Shown here piece after piece: positions 24,264-32,449 of a DNA stretch of 64,000 nt (position 1 is its first letter; every line of letters begins with the position of its first letter). A program made the position numbers and the translations under genes. The notes below the pieces were generated by a model. The model ran no database searches. It was not told the DNA's origin and saw only the letters and a list, made by a program, of their open reading frames with translations. The stretch comes from Sphingomonas faeni (lineage in GTDB: Bacteria > Pseudomonadota > Alphaproteobacteria > Sphingomonadales > Sphingomonadaceae). The DNA is taken from assembly GCF_003053745.1 (NCBI RefSeq), contig NZ_QAYE01000009.1, positions 124,001-188,000 on the forward strand, given 5' to 3'.

Positions 24264-25271
24264 TTAAAGGCCCGAAGCAGGGGGCGCGGTGCTGCTGCGT
24301 ATCACGAGTTCGTGGCGGAGCGTGACTTGCTGCGAAGGGCTTTCGACGCCGCGGAGGATGTCGACCAGAAGCTCGACGGTCCGGCGACCTATCATGCCCT
24401 TGGGCTGGGCGATCGTCGTAAGCGGCGGCTGGAAATAGCGGGCGAGGGGGAGATCGTCGAAGCCGATGACCGAGACGTCCCTCGGGCATTTGAGCCCTGC
24501 GTCGCCGATCGCGCTGAGCGCGCCCATCGCCATCTCGTCGCTGAAGCAGAAGATCGCAGTGACGTCCTGCGCGAGCAGGTCGCGGGTCTGGTCGACAGCC
24601 GAGCCGGCGGAATAATCGCCGACCCGGATGTGGAGGCTGTCGCGCAGGCCGGCGCGGGTCGCGGCGTCGATCGCGCCGGCGAGGCGGTCGCGGCTGATCG
24701 GGCTGATCTCCGGGCCGGTGATCACGCCGATCCTGCGGTGGCCGAGGTCGATCAGGTGCTGGATCGCATCGGCGCTCGCCGCGGCGTTGTCGATATGGAC
24801 GCTGGGGACGCCGAGGTCGGGGCTGTATTCGCAACCGTTGACGATCGGTGCCGCAGTTCCTTTGCGCGCCAGCAGCGGCGCGAGGCTGGCGGGCAGGCGG
24901 TGGCCGAGGAAGATCAGCCCGTCGACCTCTCGGCGCGAGAGCATGTCTGCATATTGATCCTCGACCTCCGGGTCGTGCCGCGTGTCGCCGACCATGACCG
25001 AATAGCCGGCGTCACGTGCGGCTTCTTCTGCGCCGCGGATGACGCTCGCGAAGAATGCGTTGGAGATGTCGGGGACGGTCAGCAGGATCTTGGCGGCGCG
25101 CAACGTCCGCAAGCTGCGTGCGGCGACGTTGGGCGTGTAGCCGGACTCGCGAACGACCTCCAGGACGCGTCGCCGCGTTTCCTCGGACACCTGTTCGGGG
25201 CGGCTGAGAACGCGCGAAACCGTGGCGGTCGAGACGCCTGCGAGAGCGGCCACTTCGATGATCGTCGGCAT
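24264..25271 (-). CDS. LacI-family transcriptional regulator of the sugar cluster
   Basis: 335 residues. The N-terminal HTH is clear (IIEVAALAGVSTATVSRVLS), followed by the hinge helix ([12 protein letters not shown]) and a periplasmic-binding-protein-like sensor domain from about residue 60 (ILLTVPDISNAFFASVIRGA; GLIFLGHRLP; GVITGPE; ISVIGFDD-like VSVIGFDDLPLARYFQPPLT). It is divergent from the MFS gene with a LacI-type operator between them, so it very likely represses the cluster and itself until a sugar inducer binds. Confidence 0.95.
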   Translation of the reverse strand: MPTIIEVAALAGVSTATVSRVLSRPEQVSEETRRRVLEVVRESGYTPNVAARSLRTLRAAKILLTVPDISNAFFASVIRGAEEAARDAGYSVMVGDTRHDPEVEDQYADMLSRREVDGLIFLGHRLPASLAPLLARKGTAAPIVNGCEYSPDLGVPSVHIDNAAASADAIQHLIDLGHRRIGVITGPEISPISRDRLAGAIDAATRAGLRDSLHIRVGDYSAGSAVDQTRDLLAQDVTAIFCFSDEMAMGALSAIGDAGLKCPRDVSVIGFDDLPLARYFQPPLTTIAQPKGMIGRRTVELLVDILRGVESPSQQVTLRHELVIRSSTAPPASGL

Positions 25272-25316
25272 AAGGCCGTCATGTATCCGGTCGTGGACAG
25301 TGTCGATCTATATCCG

Positions 25317-25332
25317 ATGTAATCCTTTACAT
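25317..25332 (+). promoter_or_regulatory. LacI-family operator
   Basis: ATGTAATCCTTTACAT is a 16-base palindrome with 6-base arms and fits the general LacI-family form TGTAAnCGnTTACA except for CC at the centre. It lies 46 bases upstream of the lacI-like start and 65 bases upstream of the MFS start, suitable for controlling both. Confidence 0.75.
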
Positions 25333-25396
25333 TCGATTGGAGGCTCCGTAGTTTCATGTCCGACAAGCAGTAAAACTGCGATCGGAGAGGTGGCGA

Positions 25397-26647
25397 ATGG
25401 CCGTTGCGGACACTGCACAATATTCAACAGGCATGGCCCAGTCGGGCGGTCTGCTGACAGGCCGCCTGAGCGCAATGATGTTCATGCAGTTCTTCGTATG
25501 GGGCGCCTGGACCGTAACTCTCGGCCTCGTCATGCAGACCGTCGGAATCGGGAATCTCATCGGCAACGCATTCTCCGTTGGGCCGATCGCGTCGATCGTC
25601 GGGTCGTTCCTGCTCGGCATGGCGGCGGCACGGTACGTCAGCCCGCGGATGTTGATGGTGATCCTACACCTTGTCGGCGGCGTATTGTTGTTCCTGCTGC
25701 CGTCGCTGATCACACCCGAGAATGGCCGGACCTTCGTCTGGCTGCTGCTTTGCTACATGATCCTCTACATGCCGACCGTCGGCCTCGCGAACACGATCGC
25801 GCTGAAGAGCTTTGGCGAGCGGACCGACAAGTTCCCGTTCGTCCGCGCGTTCGGCACGCTCGGCTGGATCACCGCGGGGCTGATCATCGGCTGGGCGGGC
25901 CTGTCGGCGAGCCCGGAGATCTTCCGCGTCGCAGGCGTGGTGTCGATCGTTTTCGGCCTTTACAGCTTCACGCTGCCGAACGTGACCGCGGATGCGCCGC
26001 GCGACGAGAGCGTTCTCCGCCAGGTGTTCTGCGTCGAGGCGTTCGGGTTGCTCCGCCAGCGCTCGTTCCTGATCTTCATGACCTGCGCGACGCTGATCTC
26101 GATCCCGCTCGCGATGTATTACGCCTATGCCTCGCCCTATGTCGGCGCGACCGGCATCAGCAACGTCGGCGGCACGCTCGCGATCGGGCAGATGTCCGAA
26201 CTCGTCTTCATGTTCTCGATGCCGTGGCTGTACCGCCGGTTCGGGGTGAAGCCGCTGCTGCTGGTCGGCATGGCCGCATGGGCGCTGCGCTATGCGCTGT
26301 TCGCGATCGGCGATGGCGGATCGTCACTGTGGGCGGTGTATCTCGGCGTCGCGCTGCACGGCGTGTGCTATGATTTCTTCTTCGTCGCGGGCGCGATCTA
26401 CACCGGCACGATCGCCACGCCGAAGGGGGTTAACGCGCAGGCGCAGGGCATGCTGACGCTGTTTACCTACGGCGTCGGGATGCTGCTCGGATCGCAGATC
26501 GGTGCCCTGTTGTATGCGCAATTGCCCGCCTCGCCGACCATCGCCGACTGGCAGCATATGTGGTGGTATCCCGCAATCGCCGCGGCGGTGATCGCGCTGC
26601 TGTTCCAGTTCACGTTCCGCGACGACACCAGGAAGATCGCAGCATGA
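25397..26647 (+). CDS. MFS transporter, nucleoside:H+ symporter (NupG)-like
   Basis: 416 residues with about twelve hydrophobic segments. The start MAVADTAQYSTGMAQSGGLL has GGAGAGG just upstream. Features such as FMQFFVWGAWTVTLGLVM near the N-terminus, SFGERTDKFPFVRAFGTLGW in the cytoplasmic loop and YDFFFVAGAIYTGTIA resemble the NupG-type MFS family, members of which in sugar clusters often carry sugars or glycosides. First gene of a rightward operon; its stop overlaps the next start (ATGA). The substrate is probably the oxidised or free sugar produced by the cluster. Confidence 0.88.
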   Translation: MAVADTAQYSTGMAQSGGLLTGRLSAMMFMQFFVWGAWTVTLGLVMQTVGIGNLIGNAFSVGPIASIVGSFLLGMAAARYVSPRMLMVILHLVGGVLLFLLPSLITPENGRTFVWLLLCYMILYMPTVGLANTIALKSFGERTDKFPFVRAFGTLGWITAGLIIGWAGLSASPEIFRVAGVVSIVFGLYSFTLPNVTADAPRDESVLRQVFCVEAFGLLRQRSFLIFMTCATLISIPLAMYYAYASPYVGATGISNVGGTLAIGQMSELVFMFSMPWLYRRFGVKPLLLVGMAAWALRYALFAIGDGGSSLWAVYLGVALHGVCYDFFFVAGAIYTGTIATPKGVNAQAQGMLTLFTYGVGMLLGSQIGALLYAQLPASPTIADWQHMWWYPAIAAAVIALLFQFTFRDDTRKIAA

Positions 26648-27708
26648 CCGGCATGAAGGGCCCTGGAATATTCCTCGCCCAGTTCCTTGGAGATGAGGCC
26701 CCGTTCGATACGCTCGACGGTCTGGCGGAATGGGCAGCCGGGCTCGGTTATGTTGGGGTCCAGATCCCGTGCAACGCGCAGTTGATTGACCTCAAGCTCG
26801 CGGCGGAGAGCAATACCTATTGCGACGATCTTCGCGGCGGCCTCGCCAAGCACGGCATCGAAGTAACCGAACTGTCGACGCATCTGCAAGGCCAACTCGT
26901 CGCGGTCCATCCGGCGTACGACACGCTGTTCGACGGCTTCGCGCCGCCCCAAGTCCACGGCAAGCCTGCCGAGCGCCAGCTTTGGGCGGTCGAGCAGGTG
27001 AAAATGGCGGCAAGGGCGAGTGCCAACCTAGGCCTGTCCGCGCATGCGACCTTCTCCGGCGCGCTGGCATGGCCGTACGTGTATCCGTGGCCGCAACGCC
27101 CCGCCGGGCTGATCGAGGAAGCGTTTGCCGAACTCGCGCGGCGCTGGACTCCGATCCTCGACGTGTTCGAAGAGGTGGGCGTCGATTGCGCGTTCGAGGT
27201 CCATCCGGGCGAAGACGTCCATGACGGCGCGACCTGGGAGCGGTTCCTGGCGGCCGTCGACAACCACCCCCGTGCGCGCCTCTTGTTCGATCCGTCGCAC
27301 TTCGTGTTGCAGCAGCTCGACTATCTCGACTTCATCGATCGGTATCACGACCGGATTTCGTGCTTCCACGTCAAGGATGCCGAGTTCAATCCGAACGGGC
27401 GGACCGGTGTGTATGGCGGCTACGAGAACTGGGTCGACCGCGCCGGCCGTTTCCGCTCGCTCGGCGACGGGCAGGTCGATTTCTCGTCCATCTTCAGCAA
27501 GATGGCACAATATGGCTATGACGGCTGGGCAGTGCTCGAATGGGAGTGCGCGCTGAAACGGTCCGATGACGGCGCCCGCGAAGGCGCGCCGTTCATCCGC
27601 GACCATATCATCCGCAAGACCGAGCGCCCATTCGACGACTTCGCCGCCAGCGGCATCGATCGTGCTGCGATCCGCAAGCTGCTCGGACTGTCGGAGGAGC
27701 AGGCATGA
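26644..27708 (+). CDS. Sugar phosphate isomerase/epimerase-type TIM barrel (cytoplasmic)
   Basis: 354 residues from ATG 26644, overlapping the MFS stop. It belongs to the xylose-isomerase-like/AP-endonuclease-2 TIM-barrel group: [54 protein letters not shown] and [11 protein letters not shown] carry the usual metal-binding Glu, Asp, His and Glu. There is no signal peptide. Next to a Gfo/Idh oxidoreductase, it probably isomerises, epimerises or eliminates a 3-keto sugar in the cytoplasm. Its stop overlaps the next gene by ATGA. Confidence 0.88.
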   Translation: MTGMKGPGIFLAQFLGDEAPFDTLDGLAEWAAGLGYVGVQIPCNAQLIDLKLAAESNTYCDDLRGGLAKHGIEVTELSTHLQGQLVAVHPAYDTLFDGFAPPQVHGKPAERQLWAVEQVKMAARASANLGLSAHATFSGALAWPYVYPWPQRPAGLIEEAFAELARRWTPILDVFEEVGVDCAFEVHPGEDVHDGATWERFLAAVDNHPRARLLFDPSHFVLQQLDYLDFIDRYHDRISCFHVKDAEFNPNGRTGVYGGYENWVDRAGRFRSLGDGQVDFSSIFSKMAQYGYDGWAVLEWECALKRSDDGAREGAPFIRDHIIRKTERPFDDFAASGIDRAAIRKLLGLSEEQA

Positions 27709-28850
27709 GCCGTCTCCGTCTCGGTATGGCCGGCGGCGGGGAGGGGGCCTTTATAGGCGCTGTCCACCGGATGGCGGCTGCGCTCGACGGCGATTGGGAT
27801 CTGATCGCGGGCGCATTCAGCACCGATGGCGGGCGCAACACGCGCACCGGCGAGTTGCTCGGACTGGATGCGCAGCGTGTCTATCCATCGCTCGAAGCGT
27901 TGATCGCGCACGAACGCACATTGCCCGCGGATGAGCGGATCGAAGCGCTCGCGATCGTCACGCCGAACCACCTTCACGCGCCAATGGCGATCGCGGCACT
28001 GGACGCAGGCTTCCACGTCTTCTGCGAAAAGCCGATGGCGATGAGCGTCGTCGAGGCCGAGGCGATCGCCGCCGCCGCCAAGGCCAGCGGCCGCCACTTC
28101 GCGCTCGCGTTCACCTATAGCGGCTATCCGCTGATCGAAGAGGCGCGCGCGCGGGTCGATCGCGGCGATTTCGGCGCGATCCGTCTGGTCCAGGTCGAAT
28201 ATCTGCAAGGCTGGCTCAGCCAATCGATCGACACCGACGGCAACAAGCAGGCCGAATGGCGAACCGATCCCGCCCGCGCGGGGCTCGGCGGCTGCCTCGG
28301 AGACATCGGCACGCACGCGTTCCAGCTTGCCGAGCATGTCTCCGGCCTGTCGGTGGAGTCGGTCTCGGCGGACCTCACCACGCATGTCGAGGGCCGGCGG
28401 CTCGACGACGACGTCAGTGCATTGCTCCGTTTCGAGGGCGGCGCGCGCGGCGTGCTCAAGGCGAGTCAGGTCGCGGCGGGAGAGGAGAACGGGTTGCGGC
28501 TGCGCATCCACGGCGAACGCGGCGGGCTCGACTGGTCGCAGATGGAGCCCAACACGCTGACGCTGCGCTGGCTCGATCGCTTGACCGAGATCGTCCGAAC
28601 CGGCGGCCCGGGCATGCTCGACGCGACCACCACACTGGTGCGTACACCGGCGGGTCATCCAGAGGGGTATATCGAGGCGTTCGCCAACCTCTACCGCGCA
28701 TTCGCCTCAGCGATCCGCGGCGATGGCAACGACCGTTGGTTTCCGGGCGTGGTCGATGGCCTGCGCACCATGCGCTTCATCGAAGCGGTGATCGCTAACG
28801 CCGCATCGGACCAGAAATGGACTTCAGTAAATCCGGGAGAGAATGAATGA
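27705..28850 (+). CDS. Gfo/Idh/MocA-family oxidoreductase
   Basis: 381 residues. The N-terminal Rossmann fold begins [20 protein letters not shown], followed by [20 protein letters not shown] and the family motif FCEKPMA. The C-terminal alpha/beta domain starts near residue 135 ([18 protein letters not shown]) and includes [17 protein letters not shown] with the conserved Asp and His. NAD(P)-dependent and predicted cytoplasmic. In this context it may reduce a 3-keto sugar back to glucose or a related hexose. Overlaps both neighbours by four bases. Confidence 0.93.
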   Translation: MSRLRLGMAGGGEGAFIGAVHRMAAALDGDWDLIAGAFSTDGGRNTRTGELLGLDAQRVYPSLEALIAHERTLPADERIEALAIVTPNHLHAPMAIAALDAGFHVFCEKPMAMSVVEAEAIAAAAKASGRHFALAFTYSGYPLIEEARARVDRGDFGAIRLVQVEYLQGWLSQSIDTDGNKQAEWRTDPARAGLGGCLGDIGTHAFQLAEHVSGLSVESVSADLTTHVEGRRLDDDVSALLRFEGGARGVLKASQVAAGEENGLRLRIHGERGGLDWSQMEPNTLTLRWLDRLTEIVRTGGPGMLDATTTLVRTPAGHPEGYIEAFANLYRAFASAIRGDGNDRWFPGVVDGLRTMRFIEAVIANAASDQKWTSVNPGENE

Positions 28851-29233
28851 AGTTGATCATGGCCTTGGTCGCGGGAAGCATCGCGGCGGTTGCGGCGGTC
28901 ACGATATCCGTGCCGACCATCGCACAATCGACAGCAGCCTCGCCCCCGGCGTTCGCCGCCTGCCGCGCGTGCCATACCGTCGTGAAGGGTGGCCGTAACG
29001 GCATCGGTCCGAACCTGTACGGCGTGGTCGGCCGTGCCGCCGCCGCGACGCCCGGCTTCAACTATTCGGCTGCGATGAAGGCGTCGAAACTGCGCTGGGA
29101 CGAGCAGACGCTGAACGAGTATCTCGCGGCCCCCCAGAAGAAGGTGCCGGGCACGCGGATGCCGATCGCGACGCCCGATGCCGCCAAACGTGCTGCGATC
29201 ATCGCGTACCTCAAGGCGGAGGGTGCGAAGTGA
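28847..29233 (+). CDS. Class I cytochrome c (exported)
   Basis: 128 residues with a Sec signal peptide (about 1-26, ending PTIAQS). Haem attachment motif CRACH is at about residues 39-43, and the distal methionine is probably in [10 protein letters not shown]. The fold resembles small cytochrome c2/c552 types ([32 protein letters not shown]). It is the likely electron acceptor of the GMC dehydrogenase encoded downstream, feeding the respiratory chain. ATGA overlap with the Gfo/Idh gene. Confidence 0.93.
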   Translation: MKLIMALVAGSIAAVAAVTISVPTIAQSTAASPPAFAACRACHTVVKGGRNGIGPNLYGVVGRAAAATPGFNYSAAMKASKLRWDEQTLNEYLAAPQKKVPGTRMPIATPDAAKRAAIIAYLKAEGAK

Positions 29234-29246
29234 TCGCGCCGCGCGC

Positions 29247-30158
29247 ATGACGCTCTCGCGCCGTACCCTGCTCGCCGCCGGTGCAGCGGCATCGCTGGTC
29301 CCCGCCGGGATCGCCGCCCAGCGCCGCGGCAGCAATGCCGCACGGTTCTCGCTCGGCTACGCGCCGCACGAGGGCAGCTTCGCCAGTCGCGGCGGACGGA
29401 TCGAGCAGATCGCCTACGCCGCCGACCAGGGCTTCACCGCCTGGGAGGACAACGAAGCGGCGACGCGGTCGGTGGCCGAACAGGAGCAGATGGCCAAGGC
29501 GCTGGCGCAGCGCGGCATGACGATGGGCGTGTTCGTCGCCAGCATGCCCAAATGGTCGCAGTCGCGGCCGCTCCTTGGTGCCAATGACGGCGCCGAGCGC
29601 GAGGCGTTCCTCGCCGATATCCGCGCCTCGCTCGACGTCGCCAAGCGGCTGAACGCGAAGCGGATGACCGTCGTCACCGGTTTCATGGACCCGAAGGTGC
29701 CGGTCGATATCCAGACGGCGCGCGTGATCGACGTGATGCGCCGAGCGGGTGATATCGTCGCGCCGTCGGGCACGGCGATGGTCATGGAGCCGCTCAACAC
29801 GCGGACCAATCATCCCGGCGTCTACATGCAGACGATTTCGCAGGGCTATGCGGTCGCGCGCGGCGCCAACAGCCCGGCGGTGAAGATCCTCGCCGACCTG
29901 TATCACGAGCAGATCCAGTCGGGGAATCTGATCCCGACGCTCGACACGTGCTGGAACGAGATCGGCTATATCCAGCTCGGCGACAATCCGGGCCGCAACG
30001 AGCCGTCGACCGGCGAGATCAACTTCGCCTCGGTCGTGAAATGGCTGAAGGCGCAACGCTACACCGGCGTGATCGGCATGGAACACGGCAATTCGATCGC
30101 AGGCCGCGCAGGCGAGGATCGCCTGATCGCCGCCTACCGCGAGATCGACGCAGCATGA
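29247..30158 (+). CDS. Tat-exported TIM-barrel isomerase (hydroxypyruvate-isomerase-like)
   Basis: 303 residues from ATG 29247. The N-terminus MTLSRRTLLAAGAAASLVPA is a Tat signal. The barrel includes GRIEQIAYAADQGFTAWEDN, MTVVTGFMDP, AMVMEPLNTR, LADLYHEQIQSGNL and TGVIGMEHGNS, with metal-type Glu, Asp/His and Glu residues. It resembles the hydroxypyruvate isomerase/Hyi group. A periplasmic location with the DUF1080 protein next to it suggests action on an oxidised glycoside, for example epimerisation or elimination. The exact reaction is unknown. Confidence 0.87.
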   Translation: MTLSRRTLLAAGAAASLVPAGIAAQRRGSNAARFSLGYAPHEGSFASRGGRIEQIAYAADQGFTAWEDNEAATRSVAEQEQMAKALAQRGMTMGVFVASMPKWSQSRPLLGANDGAEREAFLADIRASLDVAKRLNAKRMTVVTGFMDPKVPVDIQTARVIDVMRRAGDIVAPSGTAMVMEPLNTRTNHPGVYMQTISQGYAVARGANSPAVKILADLYHEQIQSGNLIPTLDTCWNEIGYIQLGDNPGRNEPSTGEINFASVVKWLKAQRYTGVIGMEHGNSIAGRAGEDRLIAAYREIDAA

Positions 30159-30169
30159 GGGGGATCGGG

Positions 30170-30988
30170 ATGAAGACGGTGTTGATGGCGAGCGTCATCG
30201 TGGCGCTGGCGGGGCCAGTTGCGGCACAGGACAAGCCCGGCTTCAAGGACACGCCGATGCTGCCCGGCGGCCAGTGGCACGTCCATGATGCCGACCGCCC
30301 CGCGCCGGCCGTAGTCGCGCCGGCCGCCACCCCCGGCGGTCCGCCCGCCGACGCGGTCGTGCTGTTCGACGGGCGTTCGCTCGACGCATGGAAGCCCGAT
30401 CGCATCGCGTGGCCGATCGCCAACGGTGCGCTCACGATCCCCTCGCGCGCGAAGAGCGGCGGCGAGAATAACCTCGTCTCGAAACAGAGCTTCGGCGACG
30501 TGCAGATGCATCTCGAATTCCGCTCGCCCAACCCACCGACCAAGACGTCGCAGGATCGCGGCAACAGCGGGATCTGGTTCATGCAGCGCTATGAACTGCA
30601 GATCCTCGATGGATCGCAGAACCCGACCTATGCCGATGGCACGGTCGGCGCGGTCTATGGCTGGAAGCCGCCACTGGCGAACGCCGCGCGCCGACCAGGC
30701 GAATGGCAAACCTACGACATCGTGTTCGAGCGCCCCCGCTTCGCTGCCGACGGCAGCCTGCTCCGCCCGGCCTACGTCACCGCGTTGTTGAACGGCGTGC
30801 TGGTGCAGAATCATCAGGTGATGCTCGGCACCACGATCTGGCGCAAGGTGGCCAGTTACACCGCGCACGCTGATGCCGCACCGATCCAGCTCCAGGATCA
30901 CGACTCGCCGGTGTCGTTCCGCAACATCTGGGTCCGTCCGTTGACCGAAGCGGCGATTGCGCAGGACCTGAAGAAGGACGGTAAATGA
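30170..30988 (+). CDS. DUF1080 / 3-keto-disaccharide hydrolase-family protein
   Basis: 272 residues from ATG 30170, which has GAGGGGG six bases upstream; an ATG at 30155 overlapping the previous stop is the alternative. Signal peptide MKTVLMASVIVALAGPVAAQ. The domain from about residue 65 (VVLFDGRSLDAWKPD, NNLVSKQSFGDVQMHLEFRS, GNSGIWFMQRYELQILD, then PVSFRNIWVRPL) is the concanavalin-like DUF1080 fold, now named 3-keto-disaccharide hydrolase. It should cleave the glycosidic bond after C3 oxidation by the GMC complex in the periplasm. Confidence 0.92.
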   Translation: MKTVLMASVIVALAGPVAAQDKPGFKDTPMLPGGQWHVHDADRPAPAVVAPAATPGGPPADAVVLFDGRSLDAWKPDRIAWPIANGALTIPSRAKSGGENNLVSKQSFGDVQMHLEFRSPNPPTKTSQDRGNSGIWFMQRYELQILDGSQNPTYADGTVGAVYGWKPPLANAARRPGEWQTYDIVFERPRFAADGSLLRPAYVTALLNGVLVQNHQVMLGTTIWRKVASYTAHADAAPIQLQDHDSPVSFRNIWVRPLTEAAIAQDLKKDGK

Positions 30989-31566
30989 TCGACCGCAGAA
31001 TAGCACTCGCCGGTGTCGTCGCCATGTTCGGCTCGGCTTTGTATGCGCCGATTGCACGCGCAGCCGGGGTCGCGGCAACGCCGGGCGCGGCGGCGGGCAT
31101 CCCCGTCATCAGCGAAGGTCCGCCAAGTGTCGCGGTCTTCACGGCCCCCCAGCGCGCGCTGATGACCGCGCTCAGCGAACGCGTCCTGCCGACCACCGAT
31201 ACGCCAGGCGCGATTGCGGCCGGCGTCCCCGCGTTTATCGAGAAACTGCTCGCCGACTGGGCCGCACCCGCCGATCGCGTCCCGATCCTCGCTGGCCTCG
31301 ACGCGATCGAGGCGCGTAGCTTGGCGGACTACAAGGTCCCCGGCGCAAATGCGACCGCGGCACAGCACGACGCGCTGCTCACGCTGGCGATGAACGACCA
31401 GATCCCGTCGGGCAGCGTCTTCTTCGAGGCGTTCCGGCAGCTCGTCGTCACCGGCTATTACACGTCGGAAATCGGCATGACTCAGGAGCGCGAATATTTG
31501 CCGGTGCCGGGCGAGTATAACGGCCAGTTCCCCTATTCTCAGGTCAACAAGGTGTATTCCGCATGA
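30985..31566 (+). CDS. Gluconate 2-dehydrogenase subunit 3-family protein (small subunit of GMC complex)
   Basis: 193 residues. The N-terminus MIDRRIALAGVVAMFGSALY is a Tat-type signal (DRRIALAG). The body has FTAPQRALMTALSERVLPTT, TPGAIAAGVPAFIEKLLADW and FFEAFRQLVVTGYYTSEIGM, typical of the small subunit of membrane/periplasmic GMC dehydrogenases. The GMC subunit has no signal of its own, so this protein probably carries it through Tat as a complex. ATGA overlaps with both neighbours. Confidence 0.93.
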   Translation: MIDRRIALAGVVAMFGSALYAPIARAAGVAATPGAAAGIPVISEGPPSVAVFTAPQRALMTALSERVLPTTDTPGAIAAGVPAFIEKLLADWAAPADRVPILAGLDAIEARSLADYKVPGANATAAQHDALLTLAMNDQIPSGSVFFEAFRQLVVTGYYTSEIGMTQEREYLPVPGEYNGQFPYSQVNKVYSA

Positions 31567-32396
31567 TCCTCAGCCGTAGAACCCTGCTCGCCGGCTCCGG
31601 CGCGGTCGCAGCGCTCGCGTTCGTCCCGACCGCCTCCGCGGCACAGTTGAAGGCGATCGGCCTGCAACTCTACACGATCCGCGACATCTTCTCGAAGGAC
31701 CCGGTCGGTACGCTCGGTCAGGTCGCGAAGATCGGCTACCGCGAAGTCGAGTTCGGCGGTGGCGGCTATGAAGGCATGGACCACGCGATGCTGCGCCGGA
31801 CGATGGACAAGCTCGGCCTGACCGCGCCGTCCGTTCATATCGGCTACGACGCGCTGCTCCAGCGGTTCGACCAGTCGGTGACGATGGCCAAGACGCTCGG
31901 CGCGACCACCGTGGTGCTGCCGTACATGACCGACGAGCATCGCAACGAGGCGGGCTGGACTGCGGCACTGCCGAACTTCAACCGGTTCGCTACCGACTTG
32001 AAAAAGGCCGGGCTCGGCTTCGCGTATCACAATCACGACTTCGAGTTCACCACCAAGCCGGGTGGCGTCAGCCTGTACGAGCGGCTGCTGAAGGAGACCG
32101 ACCCCGCGCTCGTGAAGCTCGAGCTCGATCTCTACTGGGCGCTGCATGCGGGCGAGAACCTGACGACGCTGATCGAACGCCTGTCGCAGCGGATCTACGC
32201 CTACCATGTCAAGGACATGCGCCCCGATCGCAGCATGGCGGCGGTCGGCGCGGGCACGGTCGATTTCGCCGCACTGTTCAAGCTGAAGGGCAGCGCCGGC
32301 GTGCGGCATTTCTACGTCGAGAACGACCAGGCCCCCGCGCCGTACCTGCCCGACATCACCACGAGTTTCCGGACGTTGCGCGCGCTTCGTTTCTGA
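31563..32396 (+). CDS. Tat-exported sugar phosphate isomerase/epimerase-type TIM barrel
   Basis: 277 residues with a Tat signal (MILSRRTLLAGSGAVAALAF). The barrel has GLQLYTIRDIFSKDPVGTLG, IGYREVEFGGGGYEGM, LGFAYHNHDFEF, LVKLELDLYWALHAGEN and IYAYHVKDM, preserving the metal-binding Glu/Asp/His pattern. The third TIM barrel in the cluster and the second exported one. It lies between the small and large dehydrogenase subunits, so it probably acts on the same oxidised sugar. Confidence 0.9.
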   Translation: MILSRRTLLAGSGAVAALAFVPTASAAQLKAIGLQLYTIRDIFSKDPVGTLGQVAKIGYREVEFGGGGYEGMDHAMLRRTMDKLGLTAPSVHIGYDALLQRFDQSVTMAKTLGATTVVLPYMTDEHRNEAGWTAALPNFNRFATDLKKAGLGFAYHNHDFEFTTKPGGVSLYERLLKETDPALVKLELDLYWALHAGENLTTLIERLSQRIYAYHVKDMRPDRSMAAVGAGTVDFAALFKLKGSAGVRHFYVENDQAPAPYLPDITTSFRTLRALRF

Positions 32397-32449
32397 GCGG
32401 CTGCTGCTGAACAGGCGCGTTTCTTACAGGATATTAGGAGAGGAAGATC

